Positions 1 through 8,717 of a stretch of DNA of 64,000 bases are shown piece after piece. The translations under genes were made by a program, and so were the position numbers. Each line of letters begins with the position of its first letter. Positions within the stretch are counted from its first letter, which is position 1. Source of the stretch: Microbacterium sp. BR1. GTDB lineage: Bacteria; Actinomycetota; Actinomycetes; Actinomycetales; Microbacteriaceae. Under the pieces are notes generated by a model. It saw only the letters and a list, made by a program, of their open reading frames with translations. It was not told where the DNA came from and ran no database searches. The stretch covers positions 1 to 64,000 of the forward strand of contig NZ_NMUN01000005.1 in NCBI RefSeq assembly GCF_002812725.1. The letters are read 5' to 3'.

Positions 1-323
1 CCGCCCGCACCACCGAGCGCCGCGGTAGCCGGGCGGGGGGCTCCCGGGCTGACGGGCTTGAGCGGCGGCTCATCGAGCAGGGCCTCGCGGATGATACGCC
101 GGGGGTCGTACTGGCGCGGATCGAGCCGACGCCAATCGACGTCGTCGAAGTCCTCACCCATCTCGTCGCGCACCCGTGTCTTCGCCCCGCGCAAGAACTC
201 GCGCAATCGCCCGAGCATCTTGGCCAAACCCTCGGCGTAGCGAGGCAGTCTCTCGGGCCCCACCAGCAGGGCGGCGATGACACCGATCAGCAGGAGCTTC
301 TCGATCGTCAACCCGAAGAACAT
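1..323 (-). CDS. tatB: Sec-independent protein translocase subunit TatB (partial, runs off the left edge)
   Basis: The first 107 codons of a small membrane protein of the twin-arginine translocation pathway, which exports folded proteins. It starts MFFGLTIEKLLLIGVIAALL, a single N-terminal membrane helix, followed by the GPERLPRYAEGL amphipathic helix typical of TatA/TatB. The VDWRRLDPRQYDPRRIIREA tail favours TatB over TatA and is common in actinobacterial TatB. A TAACCT hexamer lies 6 nt before the ATG, so the mRNA is probably leaderless. It is divergent from the O-methyltransferase. The C-terminus lies outside the window. Confidence 0.85.
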   Translation of the reverse strand, partial: MFFGLTIEKLLLIGVIAALLVGPERLPRYAEGLAKMLGRLREFLRGAKTRVRDEMGEDFDDVDWRRLDPRQYDPRRIIREALLDEPPLKPVSPGAPRPATAALGGAG

Positions 324-329
324 GAGAAC

Positions 330-378
330 AGGTTACTCGCCGCGCCTGCGGCCGGAGTCCGCGCCAGCCCCGTAATCT
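330..378. promoter_or_regulatory. Divergent -10 elements of tatB and the O-methyltransferase gene
   Basis: On the minus strand TAACCT (330-335) lies 6 nt before the tatB ATG. On the plus strand TAATCT (373-378) lies 7 nt before the ATG at 386. Both spacings place transcription starts at or next to the start codon, as in leaderless actinobacterial mRNAs. No convincing -35 is seen for either. Confidence 0.5.
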
Positions 379-385
379 AGGGAAA

Positions 386-1030
386 ATGGACAAGCGCGTG
401 AGCGGACAGCAGGCCAGCTGGCGGTACGCGACGGAACAGGTGACAGAGCCCGATCCGATCGCGAAGGCTCGCGCGCACTCCCTCGAGCTGGGCATCGTGC
501 CCATCGATCCGGCCATCGGCGCCCAGTGCGCCGTCCTCGTCGCTGCCTCCGATGCGCTGAACCTGGTCGAGATCGGCACGGGCGCGGGCGTCTCGGGCAT
601 GTGGCTGCTGCACGGCAGCGCCCGAGGCATCCTGACCACGATCGACGCCGAACCCGAGCACCTCGCGGCTGCGCGCAAGGCGTTCTCGGATGCGGGCATC
701 CCGCCGGCACGGGCGCGATTCATCACCGGTCGGGCCGCCGAAGTCCTGCCGCGCATGAACGAGTCGGCATACGACATCGTGCTGATCGACGCCGACCCGG
801 AGCACATTCTCGAATACGTCGCGCACGGCCTTCGGCTGGTGCGCGTCGGTGGCACGGTGCTCATCCCCCGCGCGCTGCAGAACGGGCGCGTCGCGGATCC
901 CGTGCAGCGCGATCCGGTCACGACCGCGTTCCGATCCCTGATCCAAGAGACACAGGGCTCTCAGGCCGTCATGCCCGCCCTGTCGATCGTCGGCGACGGG
1001 CTGCTGCAGCTCACCAAGATCACCGAGTAG
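386..1030 (+). CDS. SAM-dependent O-methyltransferase
   Basis: A 214-residue class I methyltransferase of the catechol-O-methyltransferase-like family. The SAM-binding Rossmann core is visible: motif I VEIGTGAGVSGMWLL (about residues 61-75), the acidic strand end TTIDAEPEHL (about 90), and DIVLIDADPEHILEY (about 132), whose Asp residues bind metal and substrate in this family. The substrate cannot be told from sequence; actinobacterial homologues next to tat or sigma-factor genes are mostly uncharacterised. It is divergent from tatB, with a -10 only 7 nt before the ATG, which supports this start. Cytoplasmic, with no signal peptide. Confidence 0.8.
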   Translation: MDKRVSGQQASWRYATEQVTEPDPIAKARAHSLELGIVPIDPAIGAQCAVLVAASDALNLVEIGTGAGVSGMWLLHGSARGILTTIDAEPEHLAAARKAFSDAGIPPARARFITGRAAEVLPRMNESAYDIVLIDADPEHILEYVAHGLRLVRVGGTVLIPRALQNGRVADPVQRDPVTTAFRSLIQETQGSQAVMPALSIVGDGLLQLTKITE

Positions 1031-1068
1031 CGCCGCGCCCGCCGCCGTGACCGGTGCGCACCGAGTCG

Positions 1069-1133
1069 GCCGGTTCGCGCCGAGTGCGCCGCGTGCACGT
1101 CGGCGATAACGGGCGCGCTCGCGAACAACCGGC
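1069..1133. repeat. Intergenic palindromic element, related to the one at 60181
   Basis: An imperfect inverted repeat: GCCGGTTCGCG at 1069-1079 against CGCGAACAACCGGC at 1120-1133, with a three-base bulge. It contains CGCCGAGTGCGCC and AACCGGCGT, both also present in the element at 60181-60246. It lies between two genes that end here and has no T-tract. Confidence 0.45.
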
Positions 1134-1184
1134 GTTTTCAGCGTCCACGCGGCGCGAACTCAGGAAGAGGCCCGGGACGCAGAA

Positions 1185-1212
1185 AGGCCGGTCCCGCGAA
1201 CGGAACCGGCCT
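1185..1212 (-). terminator. Rho-independent-type hairpin after the DUF3117 gene
   Basis: Read on the minus strand, AGGCCGGTTCC pairs with GGGACCGGCCT (one mismatch) around a 6-nt loop and is followed by TTCTG. It begins 12 bases past the TAG at 1224, a normal terminator position for this monocistronic gene. Confidence 0.65.
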
Positions 1213-1223
1213 GACGACGAACT

Positions 1224-1394
1224 CTAGGCGGAGACGACTCCCGAGAGCACATCGTGAAGCTCCTTGGCTTCGGCGTCGTTGACCGAGACCACGAGACGCC
1301 CCCCACCTTCGAGCGGCACCCGCACGATAATCAGGCGCCCCTCCTTCACAGCCTCCATCGGTCCGTCGCCGGTCCTCGGCTTCATGGCTGCCAT
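1224..1394 (-). CDS. DUF3117 domain protein, small conserved actinobacterial protein
   Basis: A 56-residue protein, MAAMKPRTGDGPMEAVKEGR at the start and ending LHDVLSGVVSA. This matches the full-length DUF3117 family (about 55-60 residues), which is nearly universal in Actinobacteria and has no assigned function. The KPRTGDGP and RVPLEGGGRLVV stretches are the family signature. The start is fixed by an AAAGGGG Shine-Dalgarno 7 nt upstream of ATG 1394; longer in-frame starts would add unrelated residues. It is probably monocistronic, with its own hairpin terminator. Confidence 0.85.
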   Translation of the reverse strand: MAAMKPRTGDGPMEAVKEGRLIIVRVPLEGGGRLVVSVNDAEAKELHDVLSGVVSA

Positions 1395-1470
1395 AGCGGC
1401 CCCTTTCGTCGCGAAATCTAGCTCGGTCCAGTTTATCCTGCCGACCGACGTAATACGGCCGAGCGGTATA

Positions 1471-2742
1471 TCAGGGCACCTGCCAGTACATGTTCGCCAG
1501 TCCGTACATGTTCCAGATCCACCACCACTGACCCGCGAGACACACCGCCAGGGCCCCCACCCGCCAGATCGTGGACCGCGGGGTCGCGACCGCGCCCCAG
1601 AGTGGCGAGAGGGGGAACAGCAGGCGAAAGATGCTGGACTGCGGGAAGAACACCGCGAACAGGTATACGAGATAGCTCGCAGACCACAGCCGCACCTCCA
1701 CACCGAGCCGCCGGACGTGGGGCTCGAACAGCAGGATCGCGGCCGCCCCCAGCATCAGGACGACCGCGGCCGCGATCCCGAAGCCGGCCGGCGCACCCCA
1801 CGACCGCAACCAGAACTCGGCGCCGGCGAACCACCCGTGGAAGGGCATGAAAACACCGCCGTCCGTGACCCAGTTGCGACGCCACGCGAGCTCGGTGGCG
1901 AGGTATCCGCCCGGATCCCCGGTCACGATCCCGACGATGACCTGCCAGGCGAAACCCGTCACGACGGCCAACCCGCCGAGCGCGAGGATGTGCACGACTT
2001 CGGTCCGACCGAGGGGTTCGCGGTCGCGACGGAACCATCGCCAGAGGCCGAACAGGCCGAGAAACAGCGCGAACGCCAGCACACCCGGACGGGTGAATGC
2101 CATCAGGGGGATCAGCAGGTACAGCCATCCGTATCGCCGCCTCCGTACACACCAGAGGGACAACAGCAGCCACAGCAGGAACAGCGATTCGGCATACGCG
2201 ACCTGGAACAGTGCGGCGAGCGGGGCCGATGCGAACAGAGCCACCGACCAGAGGGCAGCCGTGTCACCGATGCGATCGCGCACCATCTGGAACAGCACGA
2301 AGCAGCACCCCAGGCCCGCCGCGATCGCCACCAGGAAGCCGCCCACTCCCCAAGCGGCAAAGGGTATGCCCACCGCCTGCGACAGCAGGGCGAATGGCAG
2401 GCTGACCGCCTGCGACAGAAACGCGTACAGCGGCATGAAGGCCCAGGCGTTCTCGGCCACGGCGCCGGTCTCGGTCAGCGGTAGCTCGGCCGGGTAACCG
2501 TTGACCGCGACCAGCCAGTACCACTGGGCATCCCACCCGAGGATGAACGGCGCCAGGCCCGGGTTCACCCCGAATCGCGAGTCCGGGCCCGACATCGCCG
2601 AAGCGAGGAGCATCAGCCCCGTCGTCACGAGCCGAGCGCCCAGGTAGATCATCACGATCCAGAAGCCGAACCCCGGCCCCCGGGGCGCTCGCGTCGACAA
2701 CGGATCGGCGCCGGACACGGATGCCTCCGGCCCGGTGTTCAC
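1471..2742 (-). CDS. PIG-V-like mannosyltransferase family membrane protein
   Basis: A polytopic membrane protein of about 423 residues with some ten hydrophobic helices. The first extracytoplasmic loop carries WDAQWYWLVAVNGYP, the WD..WY...A..GY motif of the PIG-V/GPI mannosyltransferase-2-like GT-C family, which uses polyprenyl-phosphate sugars on the outer face of the membrane. A later TRPGVLA resembles the second family motif. The acceptor (lipoglycan, protein or wall glycan) is unknown. GTG 2742 overlaps the dapE TGA as GTGA, so the two are probably translationally coupled; an in-frame GTG at 2754 would add four residues. Confidence 0.65.
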   Translation of the reverse strand: MNTGPEASVSGADPLSTRAPRGPGFGFWIVMIYLGARLVTTGLMLLASAMSGPDSRFGVNPGLAPFILGWDAQWYWLVAVNGYPAELPLTETGAVAENAWAFMPLYAFLSQAVSLPFALLSQAVGIPFAAWGVGGFLVAIAAGLGCCFVLFQMVRDRIGDTAALWSVALFASAPLAALFQVAYAESLFLLWLLLSLWCVRRRRYGWLYLLIPLMAFTRPGVLAFALFLGLFGLWRWFRRDREPLGRTEVVHILALGGLAVVTGFAWQVIVGIVTGDPGGYLATELAWRRNWVTDGGVFMPFHGWFAGAEFWLRSWGAPAGFGIAAAVVLMLGAAAILLFEPHVRRLGVEVRLWSASYLVYLFAVFFPQSSIFRLLFPLSPLWGAVATPRSTIWRVGALAVCLAGQWWWIWNMYGLANMYWQVP

Positions 2743-3812
2743 GCCGTCAACCACGCCCGCAGTCCACGCGCCACCGCGTCGATCTGGGCGATCGGCACCC
2801 GTTCCTCGTCGTGGTGCGCGAGCTGCGGATCACCGGGGCCGTAGTTCACGGCGGGGACTCCGAGGGCCGAGAAGCGCGCGACATCCGTCCACCCGTACTT
2901 GGGACGCGGCTCGGCGCCGACGGCCGCGACGAACTCCCGCGCAAGCGGCGCGTCGAGCCCCGGGCGCGCGCCGGGCGCGAGGTCGACGATCTCGACCTCG
3001 AACCCCGCGAACACGTCGCGGACGTGCTGTTCGGCCTCCGACTCGGACCGACTCGGGGCGAACCGGAAGTTGACCTCGACCTCGCAGAGGTCGGGGATCA
3101 CGTTGCCCGCGATGCCGCCCGAGATCGCAACGGCGTTCAGCCCCTCGCGGTAGTCGAGGCCCTCGACGGTGATCGTCTGCGCGCGGTACTGCGAGAGGCG
3201 CTCGAGAATCGGAGCGGCCTGGTGGATCGCGTTCTCGCCGACCCAGGAACGGGCCGAGTGCGCGCGCATGCCGTGGGTGCGCACGAGCGCGCGGAGGGTG
3301 CCGTTGCATCCCCCCTCGACCTGACCGCCCGAGGGCTCACCGAGGATCGCGAAGTCCGCCGCGAACAGGTCGGGTCGATGCTCCGCCAGCCGCTTGAGGC
3401 CGTTGAGATTCGAATCCACCTCTTCGTGGTCGTACCACATCCACGTGATGTCGGCCCGCGGCGCGACGAGCTCGGCGGCGAGCACGAGCTGCACCGCGAC
3501 CCCGGCCTTCATGTCGACCGTTCCGCGGCCCCAGATGCATGCCTCGCCGTCAACGACCACGTCGCGCGTCGGCAGGTTGTCGTTGATCGGCACGGTGTCG
3601 ATATGCCCGGCGATCACGACCCGCTGGTCCCGGCCGAGCATTGTGCGGGCGACGATCGTGTCGCCGTCGCGGATCACCTCGAGGTGCGACAGGGCCGAAA
3701 CGGCGGCCTGGATCGCATCGGCGAGCGGGGTCTCGTCGCCCGAGACACTCGGGATGTCACAGAGCACCCGGGTGAGCTCGACGGGTGACACGGAGAGGTC
3801 GAGCTGCGGCAT
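2739..3812 (-). CDS. dapE: Succinyl-diaminopimelate desuccinylase
   Basis: A 357-residue M20-family metallohydrolase that removes succinate from N-succinyl-L,L-diaminopimelate in lysine and cell-wall DAP synthesis. The metal-binding motifs are present in order: AGHIDTVP, GRGTVDMKAG with the bridging Asp, DHEEVDS with the catalytic Glu pair, LGEPSGG, and a C-terminal HHDEE. Length and the position next to dapD support DapE rather than another M20 peptidase. ATG 3812 has no Shine-Dalgarno, but TACACT ends 6 nt upstream, so the mRNA is probably leaderless. It is divergent from dapD and coupled to the downstream mannosyltransferase. Confidence 0.9.
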   Translation of the reverse strand: MPQLDLSVSPVELTRVLCDIPSVSGDETPLADAIQAAVSALSHLEVIRDGDTIVARTMLGRDQRVVIAGHIDTVPINDNLPTRDVVVDGEACIWGRGTVDMKAGVAVQLVLAAELVAPRADITWMWYDHEEVDSNLNGLKRLAEHRPDLFAADFAILGEPSGGQVEGGCNGTLRALVRTHGMRAHSARSWVGENAIHQAAPILERLSQYRAQTITVEGLDYREGLNAVAISGGIAGNVIPDLCEVEVNFRFAPSRSESEAEQHVRDVFAGFEVEIVDLAPGARPGLDAPLAREFVAAVGAEPRPKYGWTDVARFSALGVPAVNYGPGDPQLAHHDEERVPIAQIDAVARGLRAWLTA

Positions 3813-3818
3813 CCCCCG

Positions 3819-3870
3819 AGTGTACCGGCGCCCTCCGTGCGCGTCGGGGGTGCGAGCGGTTCGATAGCGT
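3819..3870. promoter_or_regulatory. Divergent dapE/dapD promoter region
   Basis: TACACT on the minus strand (3819-3824) lies 6 nt before the dapE ATG. TAGCGT on the plus strand (3865-3870) lies 6 nt before the dapD ATG. Both genes would give leaderless or nearly leaderless mRNAs from a 64-bp divergent region, which suggests joint control of the DAP pathway. No clear operator palindrome is seen. Confidence 0.5.
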
Positions 3871-3876
3871 GGACTC

Positions 3877-4830
3877 ATGAGCAGCGAGCGGTGGGTGTGG
3901 GGCGAGGGACTCGCCACGATTTCGAGCGACGGAACGGTGCTGGACACCTGGTACCCGGAGCCGCAACTCGGACGCGTGCCGCTCGGGCGCGACGCGGCGA
4001 TCGCGGATGACCTGGATCGCCTGGCGGCTCCGGACGACCGCCGCGGGGTCACGATCGAGGCCGTCACGGTCGAGATCGACCTCGACGCGGCTCCCGCGTC
4101 CACCTCCGACGCATACTTGCGCCTGCACGTCCTCTCGCACCTGCTCGCGGCGCCGAACGAGGTCAACCTCGACGGGATTTTCGGTCACCTGCCGGTCGTC
4201 GCCTGGACGAACGCCGGGCCGATGCATCCGGACGACGCGACGCGCCTGCGGCCCCTTCTGCTGCGCGACGGCATCCAGGTGGGCTCGCTCGACAAGTTCC
4301 CGCGCCTCACCGACTACGTCACGCCGGTCGGCGTCCGGATCGCGGATGCCTCGCGCGTCCGGCTGGGCGCGTACCTCTCCCCCGGCACGACCGTCATGCA
4401 CGAGGGCTTCGTCAACTTCAACGCCGGCACGCTCGGCTCGTCGATGATCGAGGGTCGCGTGTCGCAGGGCGTCGTGATCGGCGACGGCAGCGACATCGGC
4501 GGCGGCGCGTCGATCATGGGCACGCTCTCGGGCGGCGGAACGCACCGCATCTCGATCGGGGCGCGTACCCTGCTCGGCGCGAACGCGGGCGTCGGCATCT
4601 CGCTCGGCGACGACTGCGTCGTGGAGGCGGGACTCTACGTCACGGCCGGGACGAAGGTCGCGCTCGTCGACGCCGCTCCCGCGGCCGACGGCACGACGCC
4701 GGTCGTGAAGGCCGCCGAGCTGTCGGGCAGCGACGGCATCCTGTTCCGTCGCAACTCGGTATCGGGTGCGGTCGAGGCCGTGCGTCGCGCGGGCGTCGGC
4801 GTGACCCTCAACGAGGCGCTGCACGCCTGA
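3877..4830 (+). CDS. dapD: 2,3,4,5-tetrahydropyridine-2,6-dicarboxylate N-succinyltransferase
   Basis: A 317-residue enzyme that transfers succinyl from succinyl-CoA to tetrahydrodipicolinate, committing carbon to the succinylase DAP route. The middle part is a left-handed beta-helix of hexapeptide repeats ([19 protein letters not shown], then [18 protein letters not shown]). The long N-terminal domain and total length match the actinobacterial DapD type rather than the roughly 270-residue proteobacterial one. It is divergent from dapE, whose product acts two steps later; dapC, the step between, lies 3.5 kb away at 7253. Confidence 0.93.
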   Translation: MSSERWVWGEGLATISSDGTVLDTWYPEPQLGRVPLGRDAAIADDLDRLAAPDDRRGVTIEAVTVEIDLDAAPASTSDAYLRLHVLSHLLAAPNEVNLDGIFGHLPVVAWTNAGPMHPDDATRLRPLLLRDGIQVGSLDKFPRLTDYVTPVGVRIADASRVRLGAYLSPGTTVMHEGFVNFNAGTLGSSMIEGRVSQGVVIGDGSDIGGGASIMGTLSGGGTHRISIGARTLLGANAGVGISLGDDCVVEAGLYVTAGTKVALVDAAPAADGTTPVVKAAELSGSDGILFRRNSVSGAVEAVRRAGVGVTLNEALHA

Positions 4831-4851
4831 CCCGACGGCGGCTGACGCTCA

Positions 4852-4864
4852 CTGAGCCTGTCGA
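4852..4864. repeat. Copy of a 13-base dispersed intergenic motif
   Basis: CTGAGCCTGTCGA between dapD and ppk2. The exact inverse occurs at 12930-12942. Motifs of this kind are common short dispersed repeats in high-GC genomes. Confidence 0.4.
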
Positions 4865-4890
4865 AGGGCGCGTCCGGAGTGACGCCCGCG

Positions 4891-4896
4891 TAAGGT
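4891..4896 (+). promoter_or_regulatory. -10 element of ppk2
   Basis: TAAGGT ends 6 nt before the ATG at 4903, with no Shine-Dalgarno between them, predicting a leaderless ppk2 mRNA. Confidence 0.45.
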
Positions 4897-4902
4897 GGCG
4901 CC

Positions 4903-5709
4903 ATGAGTAAGCGCATGCCCAAGGACCTGTACAAGGCCGAACTGAAAGTGCTGCAGGCACGTCTCGTCGACATGCAGGCGTGGGTGCAGTCCTCCGGTGC
5001 GCGCATCGTCGTCATCTTCGAGGGGCGGGATGCCGCGGGCAAGGGCTCGACGATCAAGCGCGTCTCCGAGTACCTCAACCCGCGCGTCACGCGCATCGTG
5101 GCGCTGCCGACGCCGAGCGAGCGCGACAAGACGCGCTGGTACTTCCAGCGCTACGTGCCGCACCTTCCCGCCGCGGGCGAGATCGTCCTGATGGATCGGT
5201 CCTGGTACAACCGCGCGGGCGTCGAACACGTCATGGGCTACTGCACGAGCGCCGAGTATCACCGGTTCCTGCACCAGGCGCCGATCTTCGAGCGGATGCT
5301 GGTGGAAGACGGGATCATCCTGCTCAAGTACTGGTTCTCGGTGTCCGACGTCGAGCAGGAGCGCCGCTTCCACGACCGCGCGGGCGATCCGATGCGCCGC
5401 TGGAAGCTCAGCCCGAACGATGTCTCATCGATCACGAAATGGGAGGACTACTCCCGCGCCAAGGACACGATGTTCGTGCACACCGACATCCCCGAGTCAC
5501 CGTGGTTCGAGGTCGACAACGAAGACAAGCGGCGCGGGCGCGTGAACATGATCGCGCACCTGTTGTCGCGGATTCCGTCCGAACCCGTCTCTCGCGAGCA
5601 CATCGTGATCCCGGAGCGCCCGGCCTCCGGGGGCTACGAGCGCCCGCCGCGGGACGACGACAACGCCGTGCCGGACTACGCCGCGGAGATCATCGCCCGC
5701 TTGGGCTGA
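4903..5709 (+). CDS. ppk2: Polyphosphate kinase 2
   Basis: A 268-residue one-domain PPK2 (class I length), which uses polyphosphate to phosphorylate nucleoside diphosphates or runs the reverse reaction. Walker A is FEGRDAAGKGSTIKRV (about residues 41-56) and Walker B is VLMDRSWYNRAGVE (about 95-108), both diagnostic for PPK2; the lid-region Arg residues follow in RRFHDRAGDPMRRWKLSP. Whether it prefers ADP or GDP cannot be decided by eye. Its TGA abuts the gltA stop codon of the opposite strand (5707-5709 against 5710-5712), so the two genes converge with no intergenic DNA. Confidence 0.92.
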   Translation: MSKRMPKDLYKAELKVLQARLVDMQAWVQSSGARIVVIFEGRDAAGKGSTIKRVSEYLNPRVTRIVALPTPSERDKTRWYFQRYVPHLPAAGEIVLMDRSWYNRAGVEHVMGYCTSAEYHRFLHQAPIFERMLVEDGIILLKYWFSVSDVEQERRFHDRAGDPMRRWKLSPNDVSSITKWEDYSRAKDTMFVHTDIPESPWFEVDNEDKRRGRVNMIAHLLSRIPSEPVSREHIVIPERPASGGYERPPRDDDNAVPDYAAEIIARLG

Positions 5710-7050
5710 TCACACGCCGGGATAGTTGCGCTCGCGCGCACCCGTGTAGAGCTGCTGCGGGCGCCCGATCTTGGTCTGCGGGTCGAGCTGCATCTCGCGC
5801 CAGTGCGCCAGCCAGCCGGGCAGCCGACCGATGGCGAAGAGCACCGTGAACATGCGCGTCGGGAAGCCCATCGCCTTGTAGATGACGCCGGTGTAGAAGT
5901 CGACGTTCGGATACAGGCGGCGCTCCTTGAAGTAGTCGTCGCTCAGCGCGAGCTCTTCGAGCTCCTTCGCGAGGTCGAGCAGCGGGTCGCTGACACCGAG
6001 TGCCTCGAGCACTTCGTCGGCCGACTCCTTGACGAGCTTGGCGCGCGGGTCGTAGTTCTTGTAGACGCGGTGACCGAAGCCCATGAGCTTGACCCCGTCT
6101 TCCTTGTTCTTGACCCGCTCGACGAACCGCGCGACGCTCTCGCCCGAGTCGCGGATGCGCGCGAGCATGTCGAGCACGGCCTCGTTGGCGCCGCCGTGCA
6201 GGGGGCCGTAGAGCGCGTTGATGCCGGCCGAGATCGACGAGAACTGGTTGGCCCCGGTCGAGCCGACGAGCCGGACCGTCGAGGTCGATGCGTTCTGCTC
6301 GTGGTCCTCGTGCAGAATCAGCAGGCGCTCGAGCGCGCGCGACATGACCGGGTTCGGCTCGTAGATCTCGCTCAGCACGCCGAAGTTGAGCTTGAGGAAG
6401 TTGTCGACGAAGCTCAGGGAGTTGTCCGGGTACAGGAACGCCTGCCCGACGCTCTTCTTGTGCGCGTATGCCGCGATCACGGGGAGCTTGGCGAGCATCC
6501 GGATGGTGTTGAGCTCGATGTGCTCGGGGTTGTTCGGGTCGGACTCGCCCTCGTAGTAGGTCGAGAGAGCCGACACGGCCGACGACAGCACGGACATCGG
6601 GTGTGCCGTGTGCGGCAGGGCCGAGAAGAATCGCTTGAGGTCCTCGTGCAACAGCGTGTGGTGACGGATGCGATCATCGAACGCCGCGAGCTCGTCGGCG
6701 CTCGGCAGCTCGCCGTAGATGAGCAGCCAGGCGACCTCGAGATAGCTGGAGTGCTGCGCGATCTGCTCGATCGGGTACCCGCGGTAGCGCAGGATTCCCT
6801 TGTCGCCGTCGATGAAGGTGATCGCCGACTTGGTCGCCGCGGTGTTGACGAATCCGTAGTCGAGCGTGGTGTGCCCGGTCTGGCGCGTGAAGCTCGAGAT
6901 GTCGATGCTCGGGGTGCCGTCGCTCCCCGGCACGATGGGGAATTCCGCCGTTCGATCAGCGATTGTCAAGAACGCCTTCGTCGGCTGCGGGTCAGCCGGA
7001 CCGTTGCCCGAGTCATTCTGCGTGGCGTCTTCATTGACATCGTTGCTCAC
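5710..7050 (-). CDS. gltA: Citrate synthase
   Basis: A 446-residue type II-like citrate synthase that condenses oxaloacetate and acetyl-CoA at entry to the TCA cycle. Catalytic motifs: the substrate His in GPLHGGANEAVLDML, the His and Arg of MGFGHRVYKNYDPRA, and the Asp of DFYTGVIYKAMGFP. The N-terminal extension with the SFTRQTGHTTLDYGFVNTAA region fits actinobacterial GltA. GAGGC lies just before ATG 7050 behind a leader of about 150 nt; a possible -10 TAGGCT is at 7187-7192 on the minus strand. It converges with ppk2 and lies downstream of dapC in the same direction. Confidence 0.95.
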   Translation of the reverse strand: MSNDVNEDATQNDSGNGPADPQPTKAFLTIADRTAEFPIVPGSDGTPSIDISSFTRQTGHTTLDYGFVNTAATKSAITFIDGDKGILRYRGYPIEQIAQHSSYLEVAWLLIYGELPSADELAAFDDRIRHHTLLHEDLKRFFSALPHTAHPMSVLSSAVSALSTYYEGESDPNNPEHIELNTIRMLAKLPVIAAYAHKKSVGQAFLYPDNSLSFVDNFLKLNFGVLSEIYEPNPVMSRALERLLILHEDHEQNASTSTVRLVGSTGANQFSSISAGINALYGPLHGGANEAVLDMLARIRDSGESVARFVERVKNKEDGVKLMGFGHRVYKNYDPRAKLVKESADEVLEALGVSDPLLDLAKELEELALSDDYFKERRLYPNVDFYTGVIYKAMGFPTRMFTVLFAIGRLPGWLAHWREMQLDPQTKIGRPQQLYTGARERNYPGV

Positions 7051-7252
7051 GGCGCCTCCTTGCGATTGTCGTCGTCTGGGGGGGTTCTGCCGCCCGGGGC
7101 GGCGTTCGCTCGGTGCGGAGCCGTTGGTGCGCCGACCGGAGCGGCGGCGCCAAGGACTGATCGGCCCCAGACATCCGCGTCGTTACAGCCTAGTGGGCCA
7201 TCGCGCCTACTATCGAACCGGCCAAAGCGTCCGCGAATTCGATGGTGGATAT

Positions 7253-8365
7253 CTACGAAACGGATGCGCGCAGGCGTGCTGCAGCGCTCGCGATGCGCTC
7301 GTCGGTCGCGGTGAGCGAGAGCCGGACGTGTTGCGGAAAGTGATCGCCGTAGAACACGCCCGGCCCCGCGAGGATGCCCAGCTCGGCGAGCCGGGCCATG
7401 CTGTCCCAGCCATCGCGACCCTCGGTCGCCCACAGGTACAGACCTGCTTCGCTGCGGTCCACGGTGAATCCGGCGGCCTCGAGCGCGGGCTTCAACGCGG
7501 CGCGGCGCGCGCGGTACAACTCCTTCTGCGCGGCGACGTGCGCATCGTCGCCGAGGGCCACGATCATCGCCGCCTGCACCGGACCGGGCAGCATCAGACC
7601 GAGGTGCTTGCGCACGTTCGCGAGCCGGGTGATCAGGTCGGCGTCGCCTGCCAGGAACGCCGCGCGATACCCGGCGAGGTTCGACTGCTTGCTGAGCGAA
7701 TAGACGGCGAGGACGCCCGTGGTGTCTCCGCCCGTCACACGCGGATCGAGGATGCTCGGGATCGGTTCGCTCGCCCACGGCCCGTCCCAGCCCAGTTCGG
7801 CGTAGCACTCGTCACCCGCGATCACGGCACCGAGCTCGCGGGCGCGGGCGACGGCGCGAGCGAGCTGATCGACATCGAGGACTCCCCCGTCGGGATTCCC
7901 CGGCGAGTTGAGCCAGACCAGGCGCGTCGCAGCAGGCCACTCCTCGGGCGCGTCCGAGGCGAACGGGATGGCGCCCGCGACGCGCGCTCCGATCTCGTAG
8001 GTCGGGTAGGCGGCGCGAGGATGCACGACCACGTCGCCCTCGCGGAGCCCCAGCAGGGTGGGCAGCAGCGCGACGAGCTCCTTCGAGCCGATGGTCGGCA
8101 GCACGTTCCGTGCCTCGAGACCGACGACGTCTCGACGACGCGCGAACCAGTCCACGATCGCCTCACGAAGCGCCGGAGTGCCCACGGTCTGCGGGTACGC
8201 GTGCGCGTCGGTTGCTTCGGACAGCGCGTGACGGATGATGTCGGGAGTCGGATCGACGGGCGATCCGATCGACAGATCGGCGATGCCATCCGGATGCATG
8301 CGTGCCCGAGCCGCGTAGGGCTCGACCTGGTCCCACGGGTAGTCGGGGAGTCCCAGGACCCCCAC
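7253..8365 (-). CDS. dapC: Succinyldiaminopimelate aminotransferase
   Basis: A 370-residue fold-type I PLP aminotransferase that makes N-succinyl-L,L-DAP from the keto intermediate. SLSKQSNLAGYRAAFLAGD carries the PLP-binding Lys, and NSPGNPDGGVLD is the substrate and PLP-ring loop of class I/II aminotransferases. The position directly after fdxA is the usual actinobacterial dapC arrangement, and the product completes the DapD-DapC-DapE route in this window. The GTG start at 8365 is supported by AGGAG 8 nt upstream, inside the end of fdxA; the fdxA TGA is 2 nt away, so the pair is coupled. Confidence 0.9.
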   Translation of the reverse strand: MGVLGLPDYPWDQVEPYAARARMHPDGIADLSIGSPVDPTPDIIRHALSEATDAHAYPQTVGTPALREAIVDWFARRRDVVGLEARNVLPTIGSKELVALLPTLLGLREGDVVVHPRAAYPTYEIGARVAGAIPFASDAPEEWPAATRLVWLNSPGNPDGGVLDVDQLARAVARARELGAVIAGDECYAELGWDGPWASEPIPSILDPRVTGGDTTGVLAVYSLSKQSNLAGYRAAFLAGDADLITRLANVRKHLGLMLPGPVQAAMIVALGDDAHVAAQKELYRARRAALKPALEAAGFTVDRSEAGLYLWATEGRDGWDSMARLAELGILAGPGVFYGDHFPQHVRLSLTATDERIASAAARLRASVS

Positions 8366-8367
8366 GA

Positions 8368-8688
8368 TCAGTGCTCCTGCGGGGGAAGCGCCTCGATGAC
8401 GGGGTGGTCCTTGTGGATCACGCCGACCTTGGCCGCGCCGCCCGGGGACCCGATGTCGTCGAAGAACTCGACGTTCGCCTTGTAGTAGTCGCTCCACTCG
8501 GCGGGCAGGTCGTCTTCGTAGTAGATGGCCTCGACCGGGCACACGGGCTCACAGGCGCCGCAGTCGACGCACTCGTCCGGGTGGATGTACAGCGACCGTT
8601 CGCCCTCGTAGATGCAGTCGACGGGGCATTCGTCGATGCAGGCACGATCCTTCACATCGACGCACGGGAGGGCGATCACGTAGGTCAC
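8368..8688 (-). CDS. fdxA: Ferredoxin with one [3Fe-4S] and one [4Fe-4S] cluster
   Basis: A 106-residue 7Fe ferredoxin, a soluble electron carrier. The first Cys set reads [19 protein letters not shown] and the second [20 protein letters not shown], giving one 3Fe and one 4Fe cluster as in mycobacterial FdxA. The length is usual. GTG 8688 is preceded 6 nt upstream by TAGACT (8695-8700), so the mRNA is probably leaderless. It is cotranscribed with dapC, a widely conserved actinobacterial pair whose functional link is not clear. Confidence 0.93.
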   Translation of the reverse strand: MTYVIALPCVDVKDRACIDECPVDCIYEGERSLYIHPDECVDCGACEPVCPVEAIYYEDDLPAEWSDYYKANVEFFDDIGSPGGAAKVGVIHKDHPVIEALPPQEH

Positions 8689-8694
8689 CCGTCC

Positions 8695-8700
8695 AGTCTA
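8695..8700 (-). promoter_or_regulatory. -10 element of the fdxA-dapC operon
   Basis: TAGACT on the minus strand ends 6 nt before the fdxA GTG. It is close to the actinobacterial -10 consensus, and the spacing predicts a leaderless transcript. Confidence 0.5.
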
Positions 8701-8717
8701 TGTCGGCGCGGACGGGC

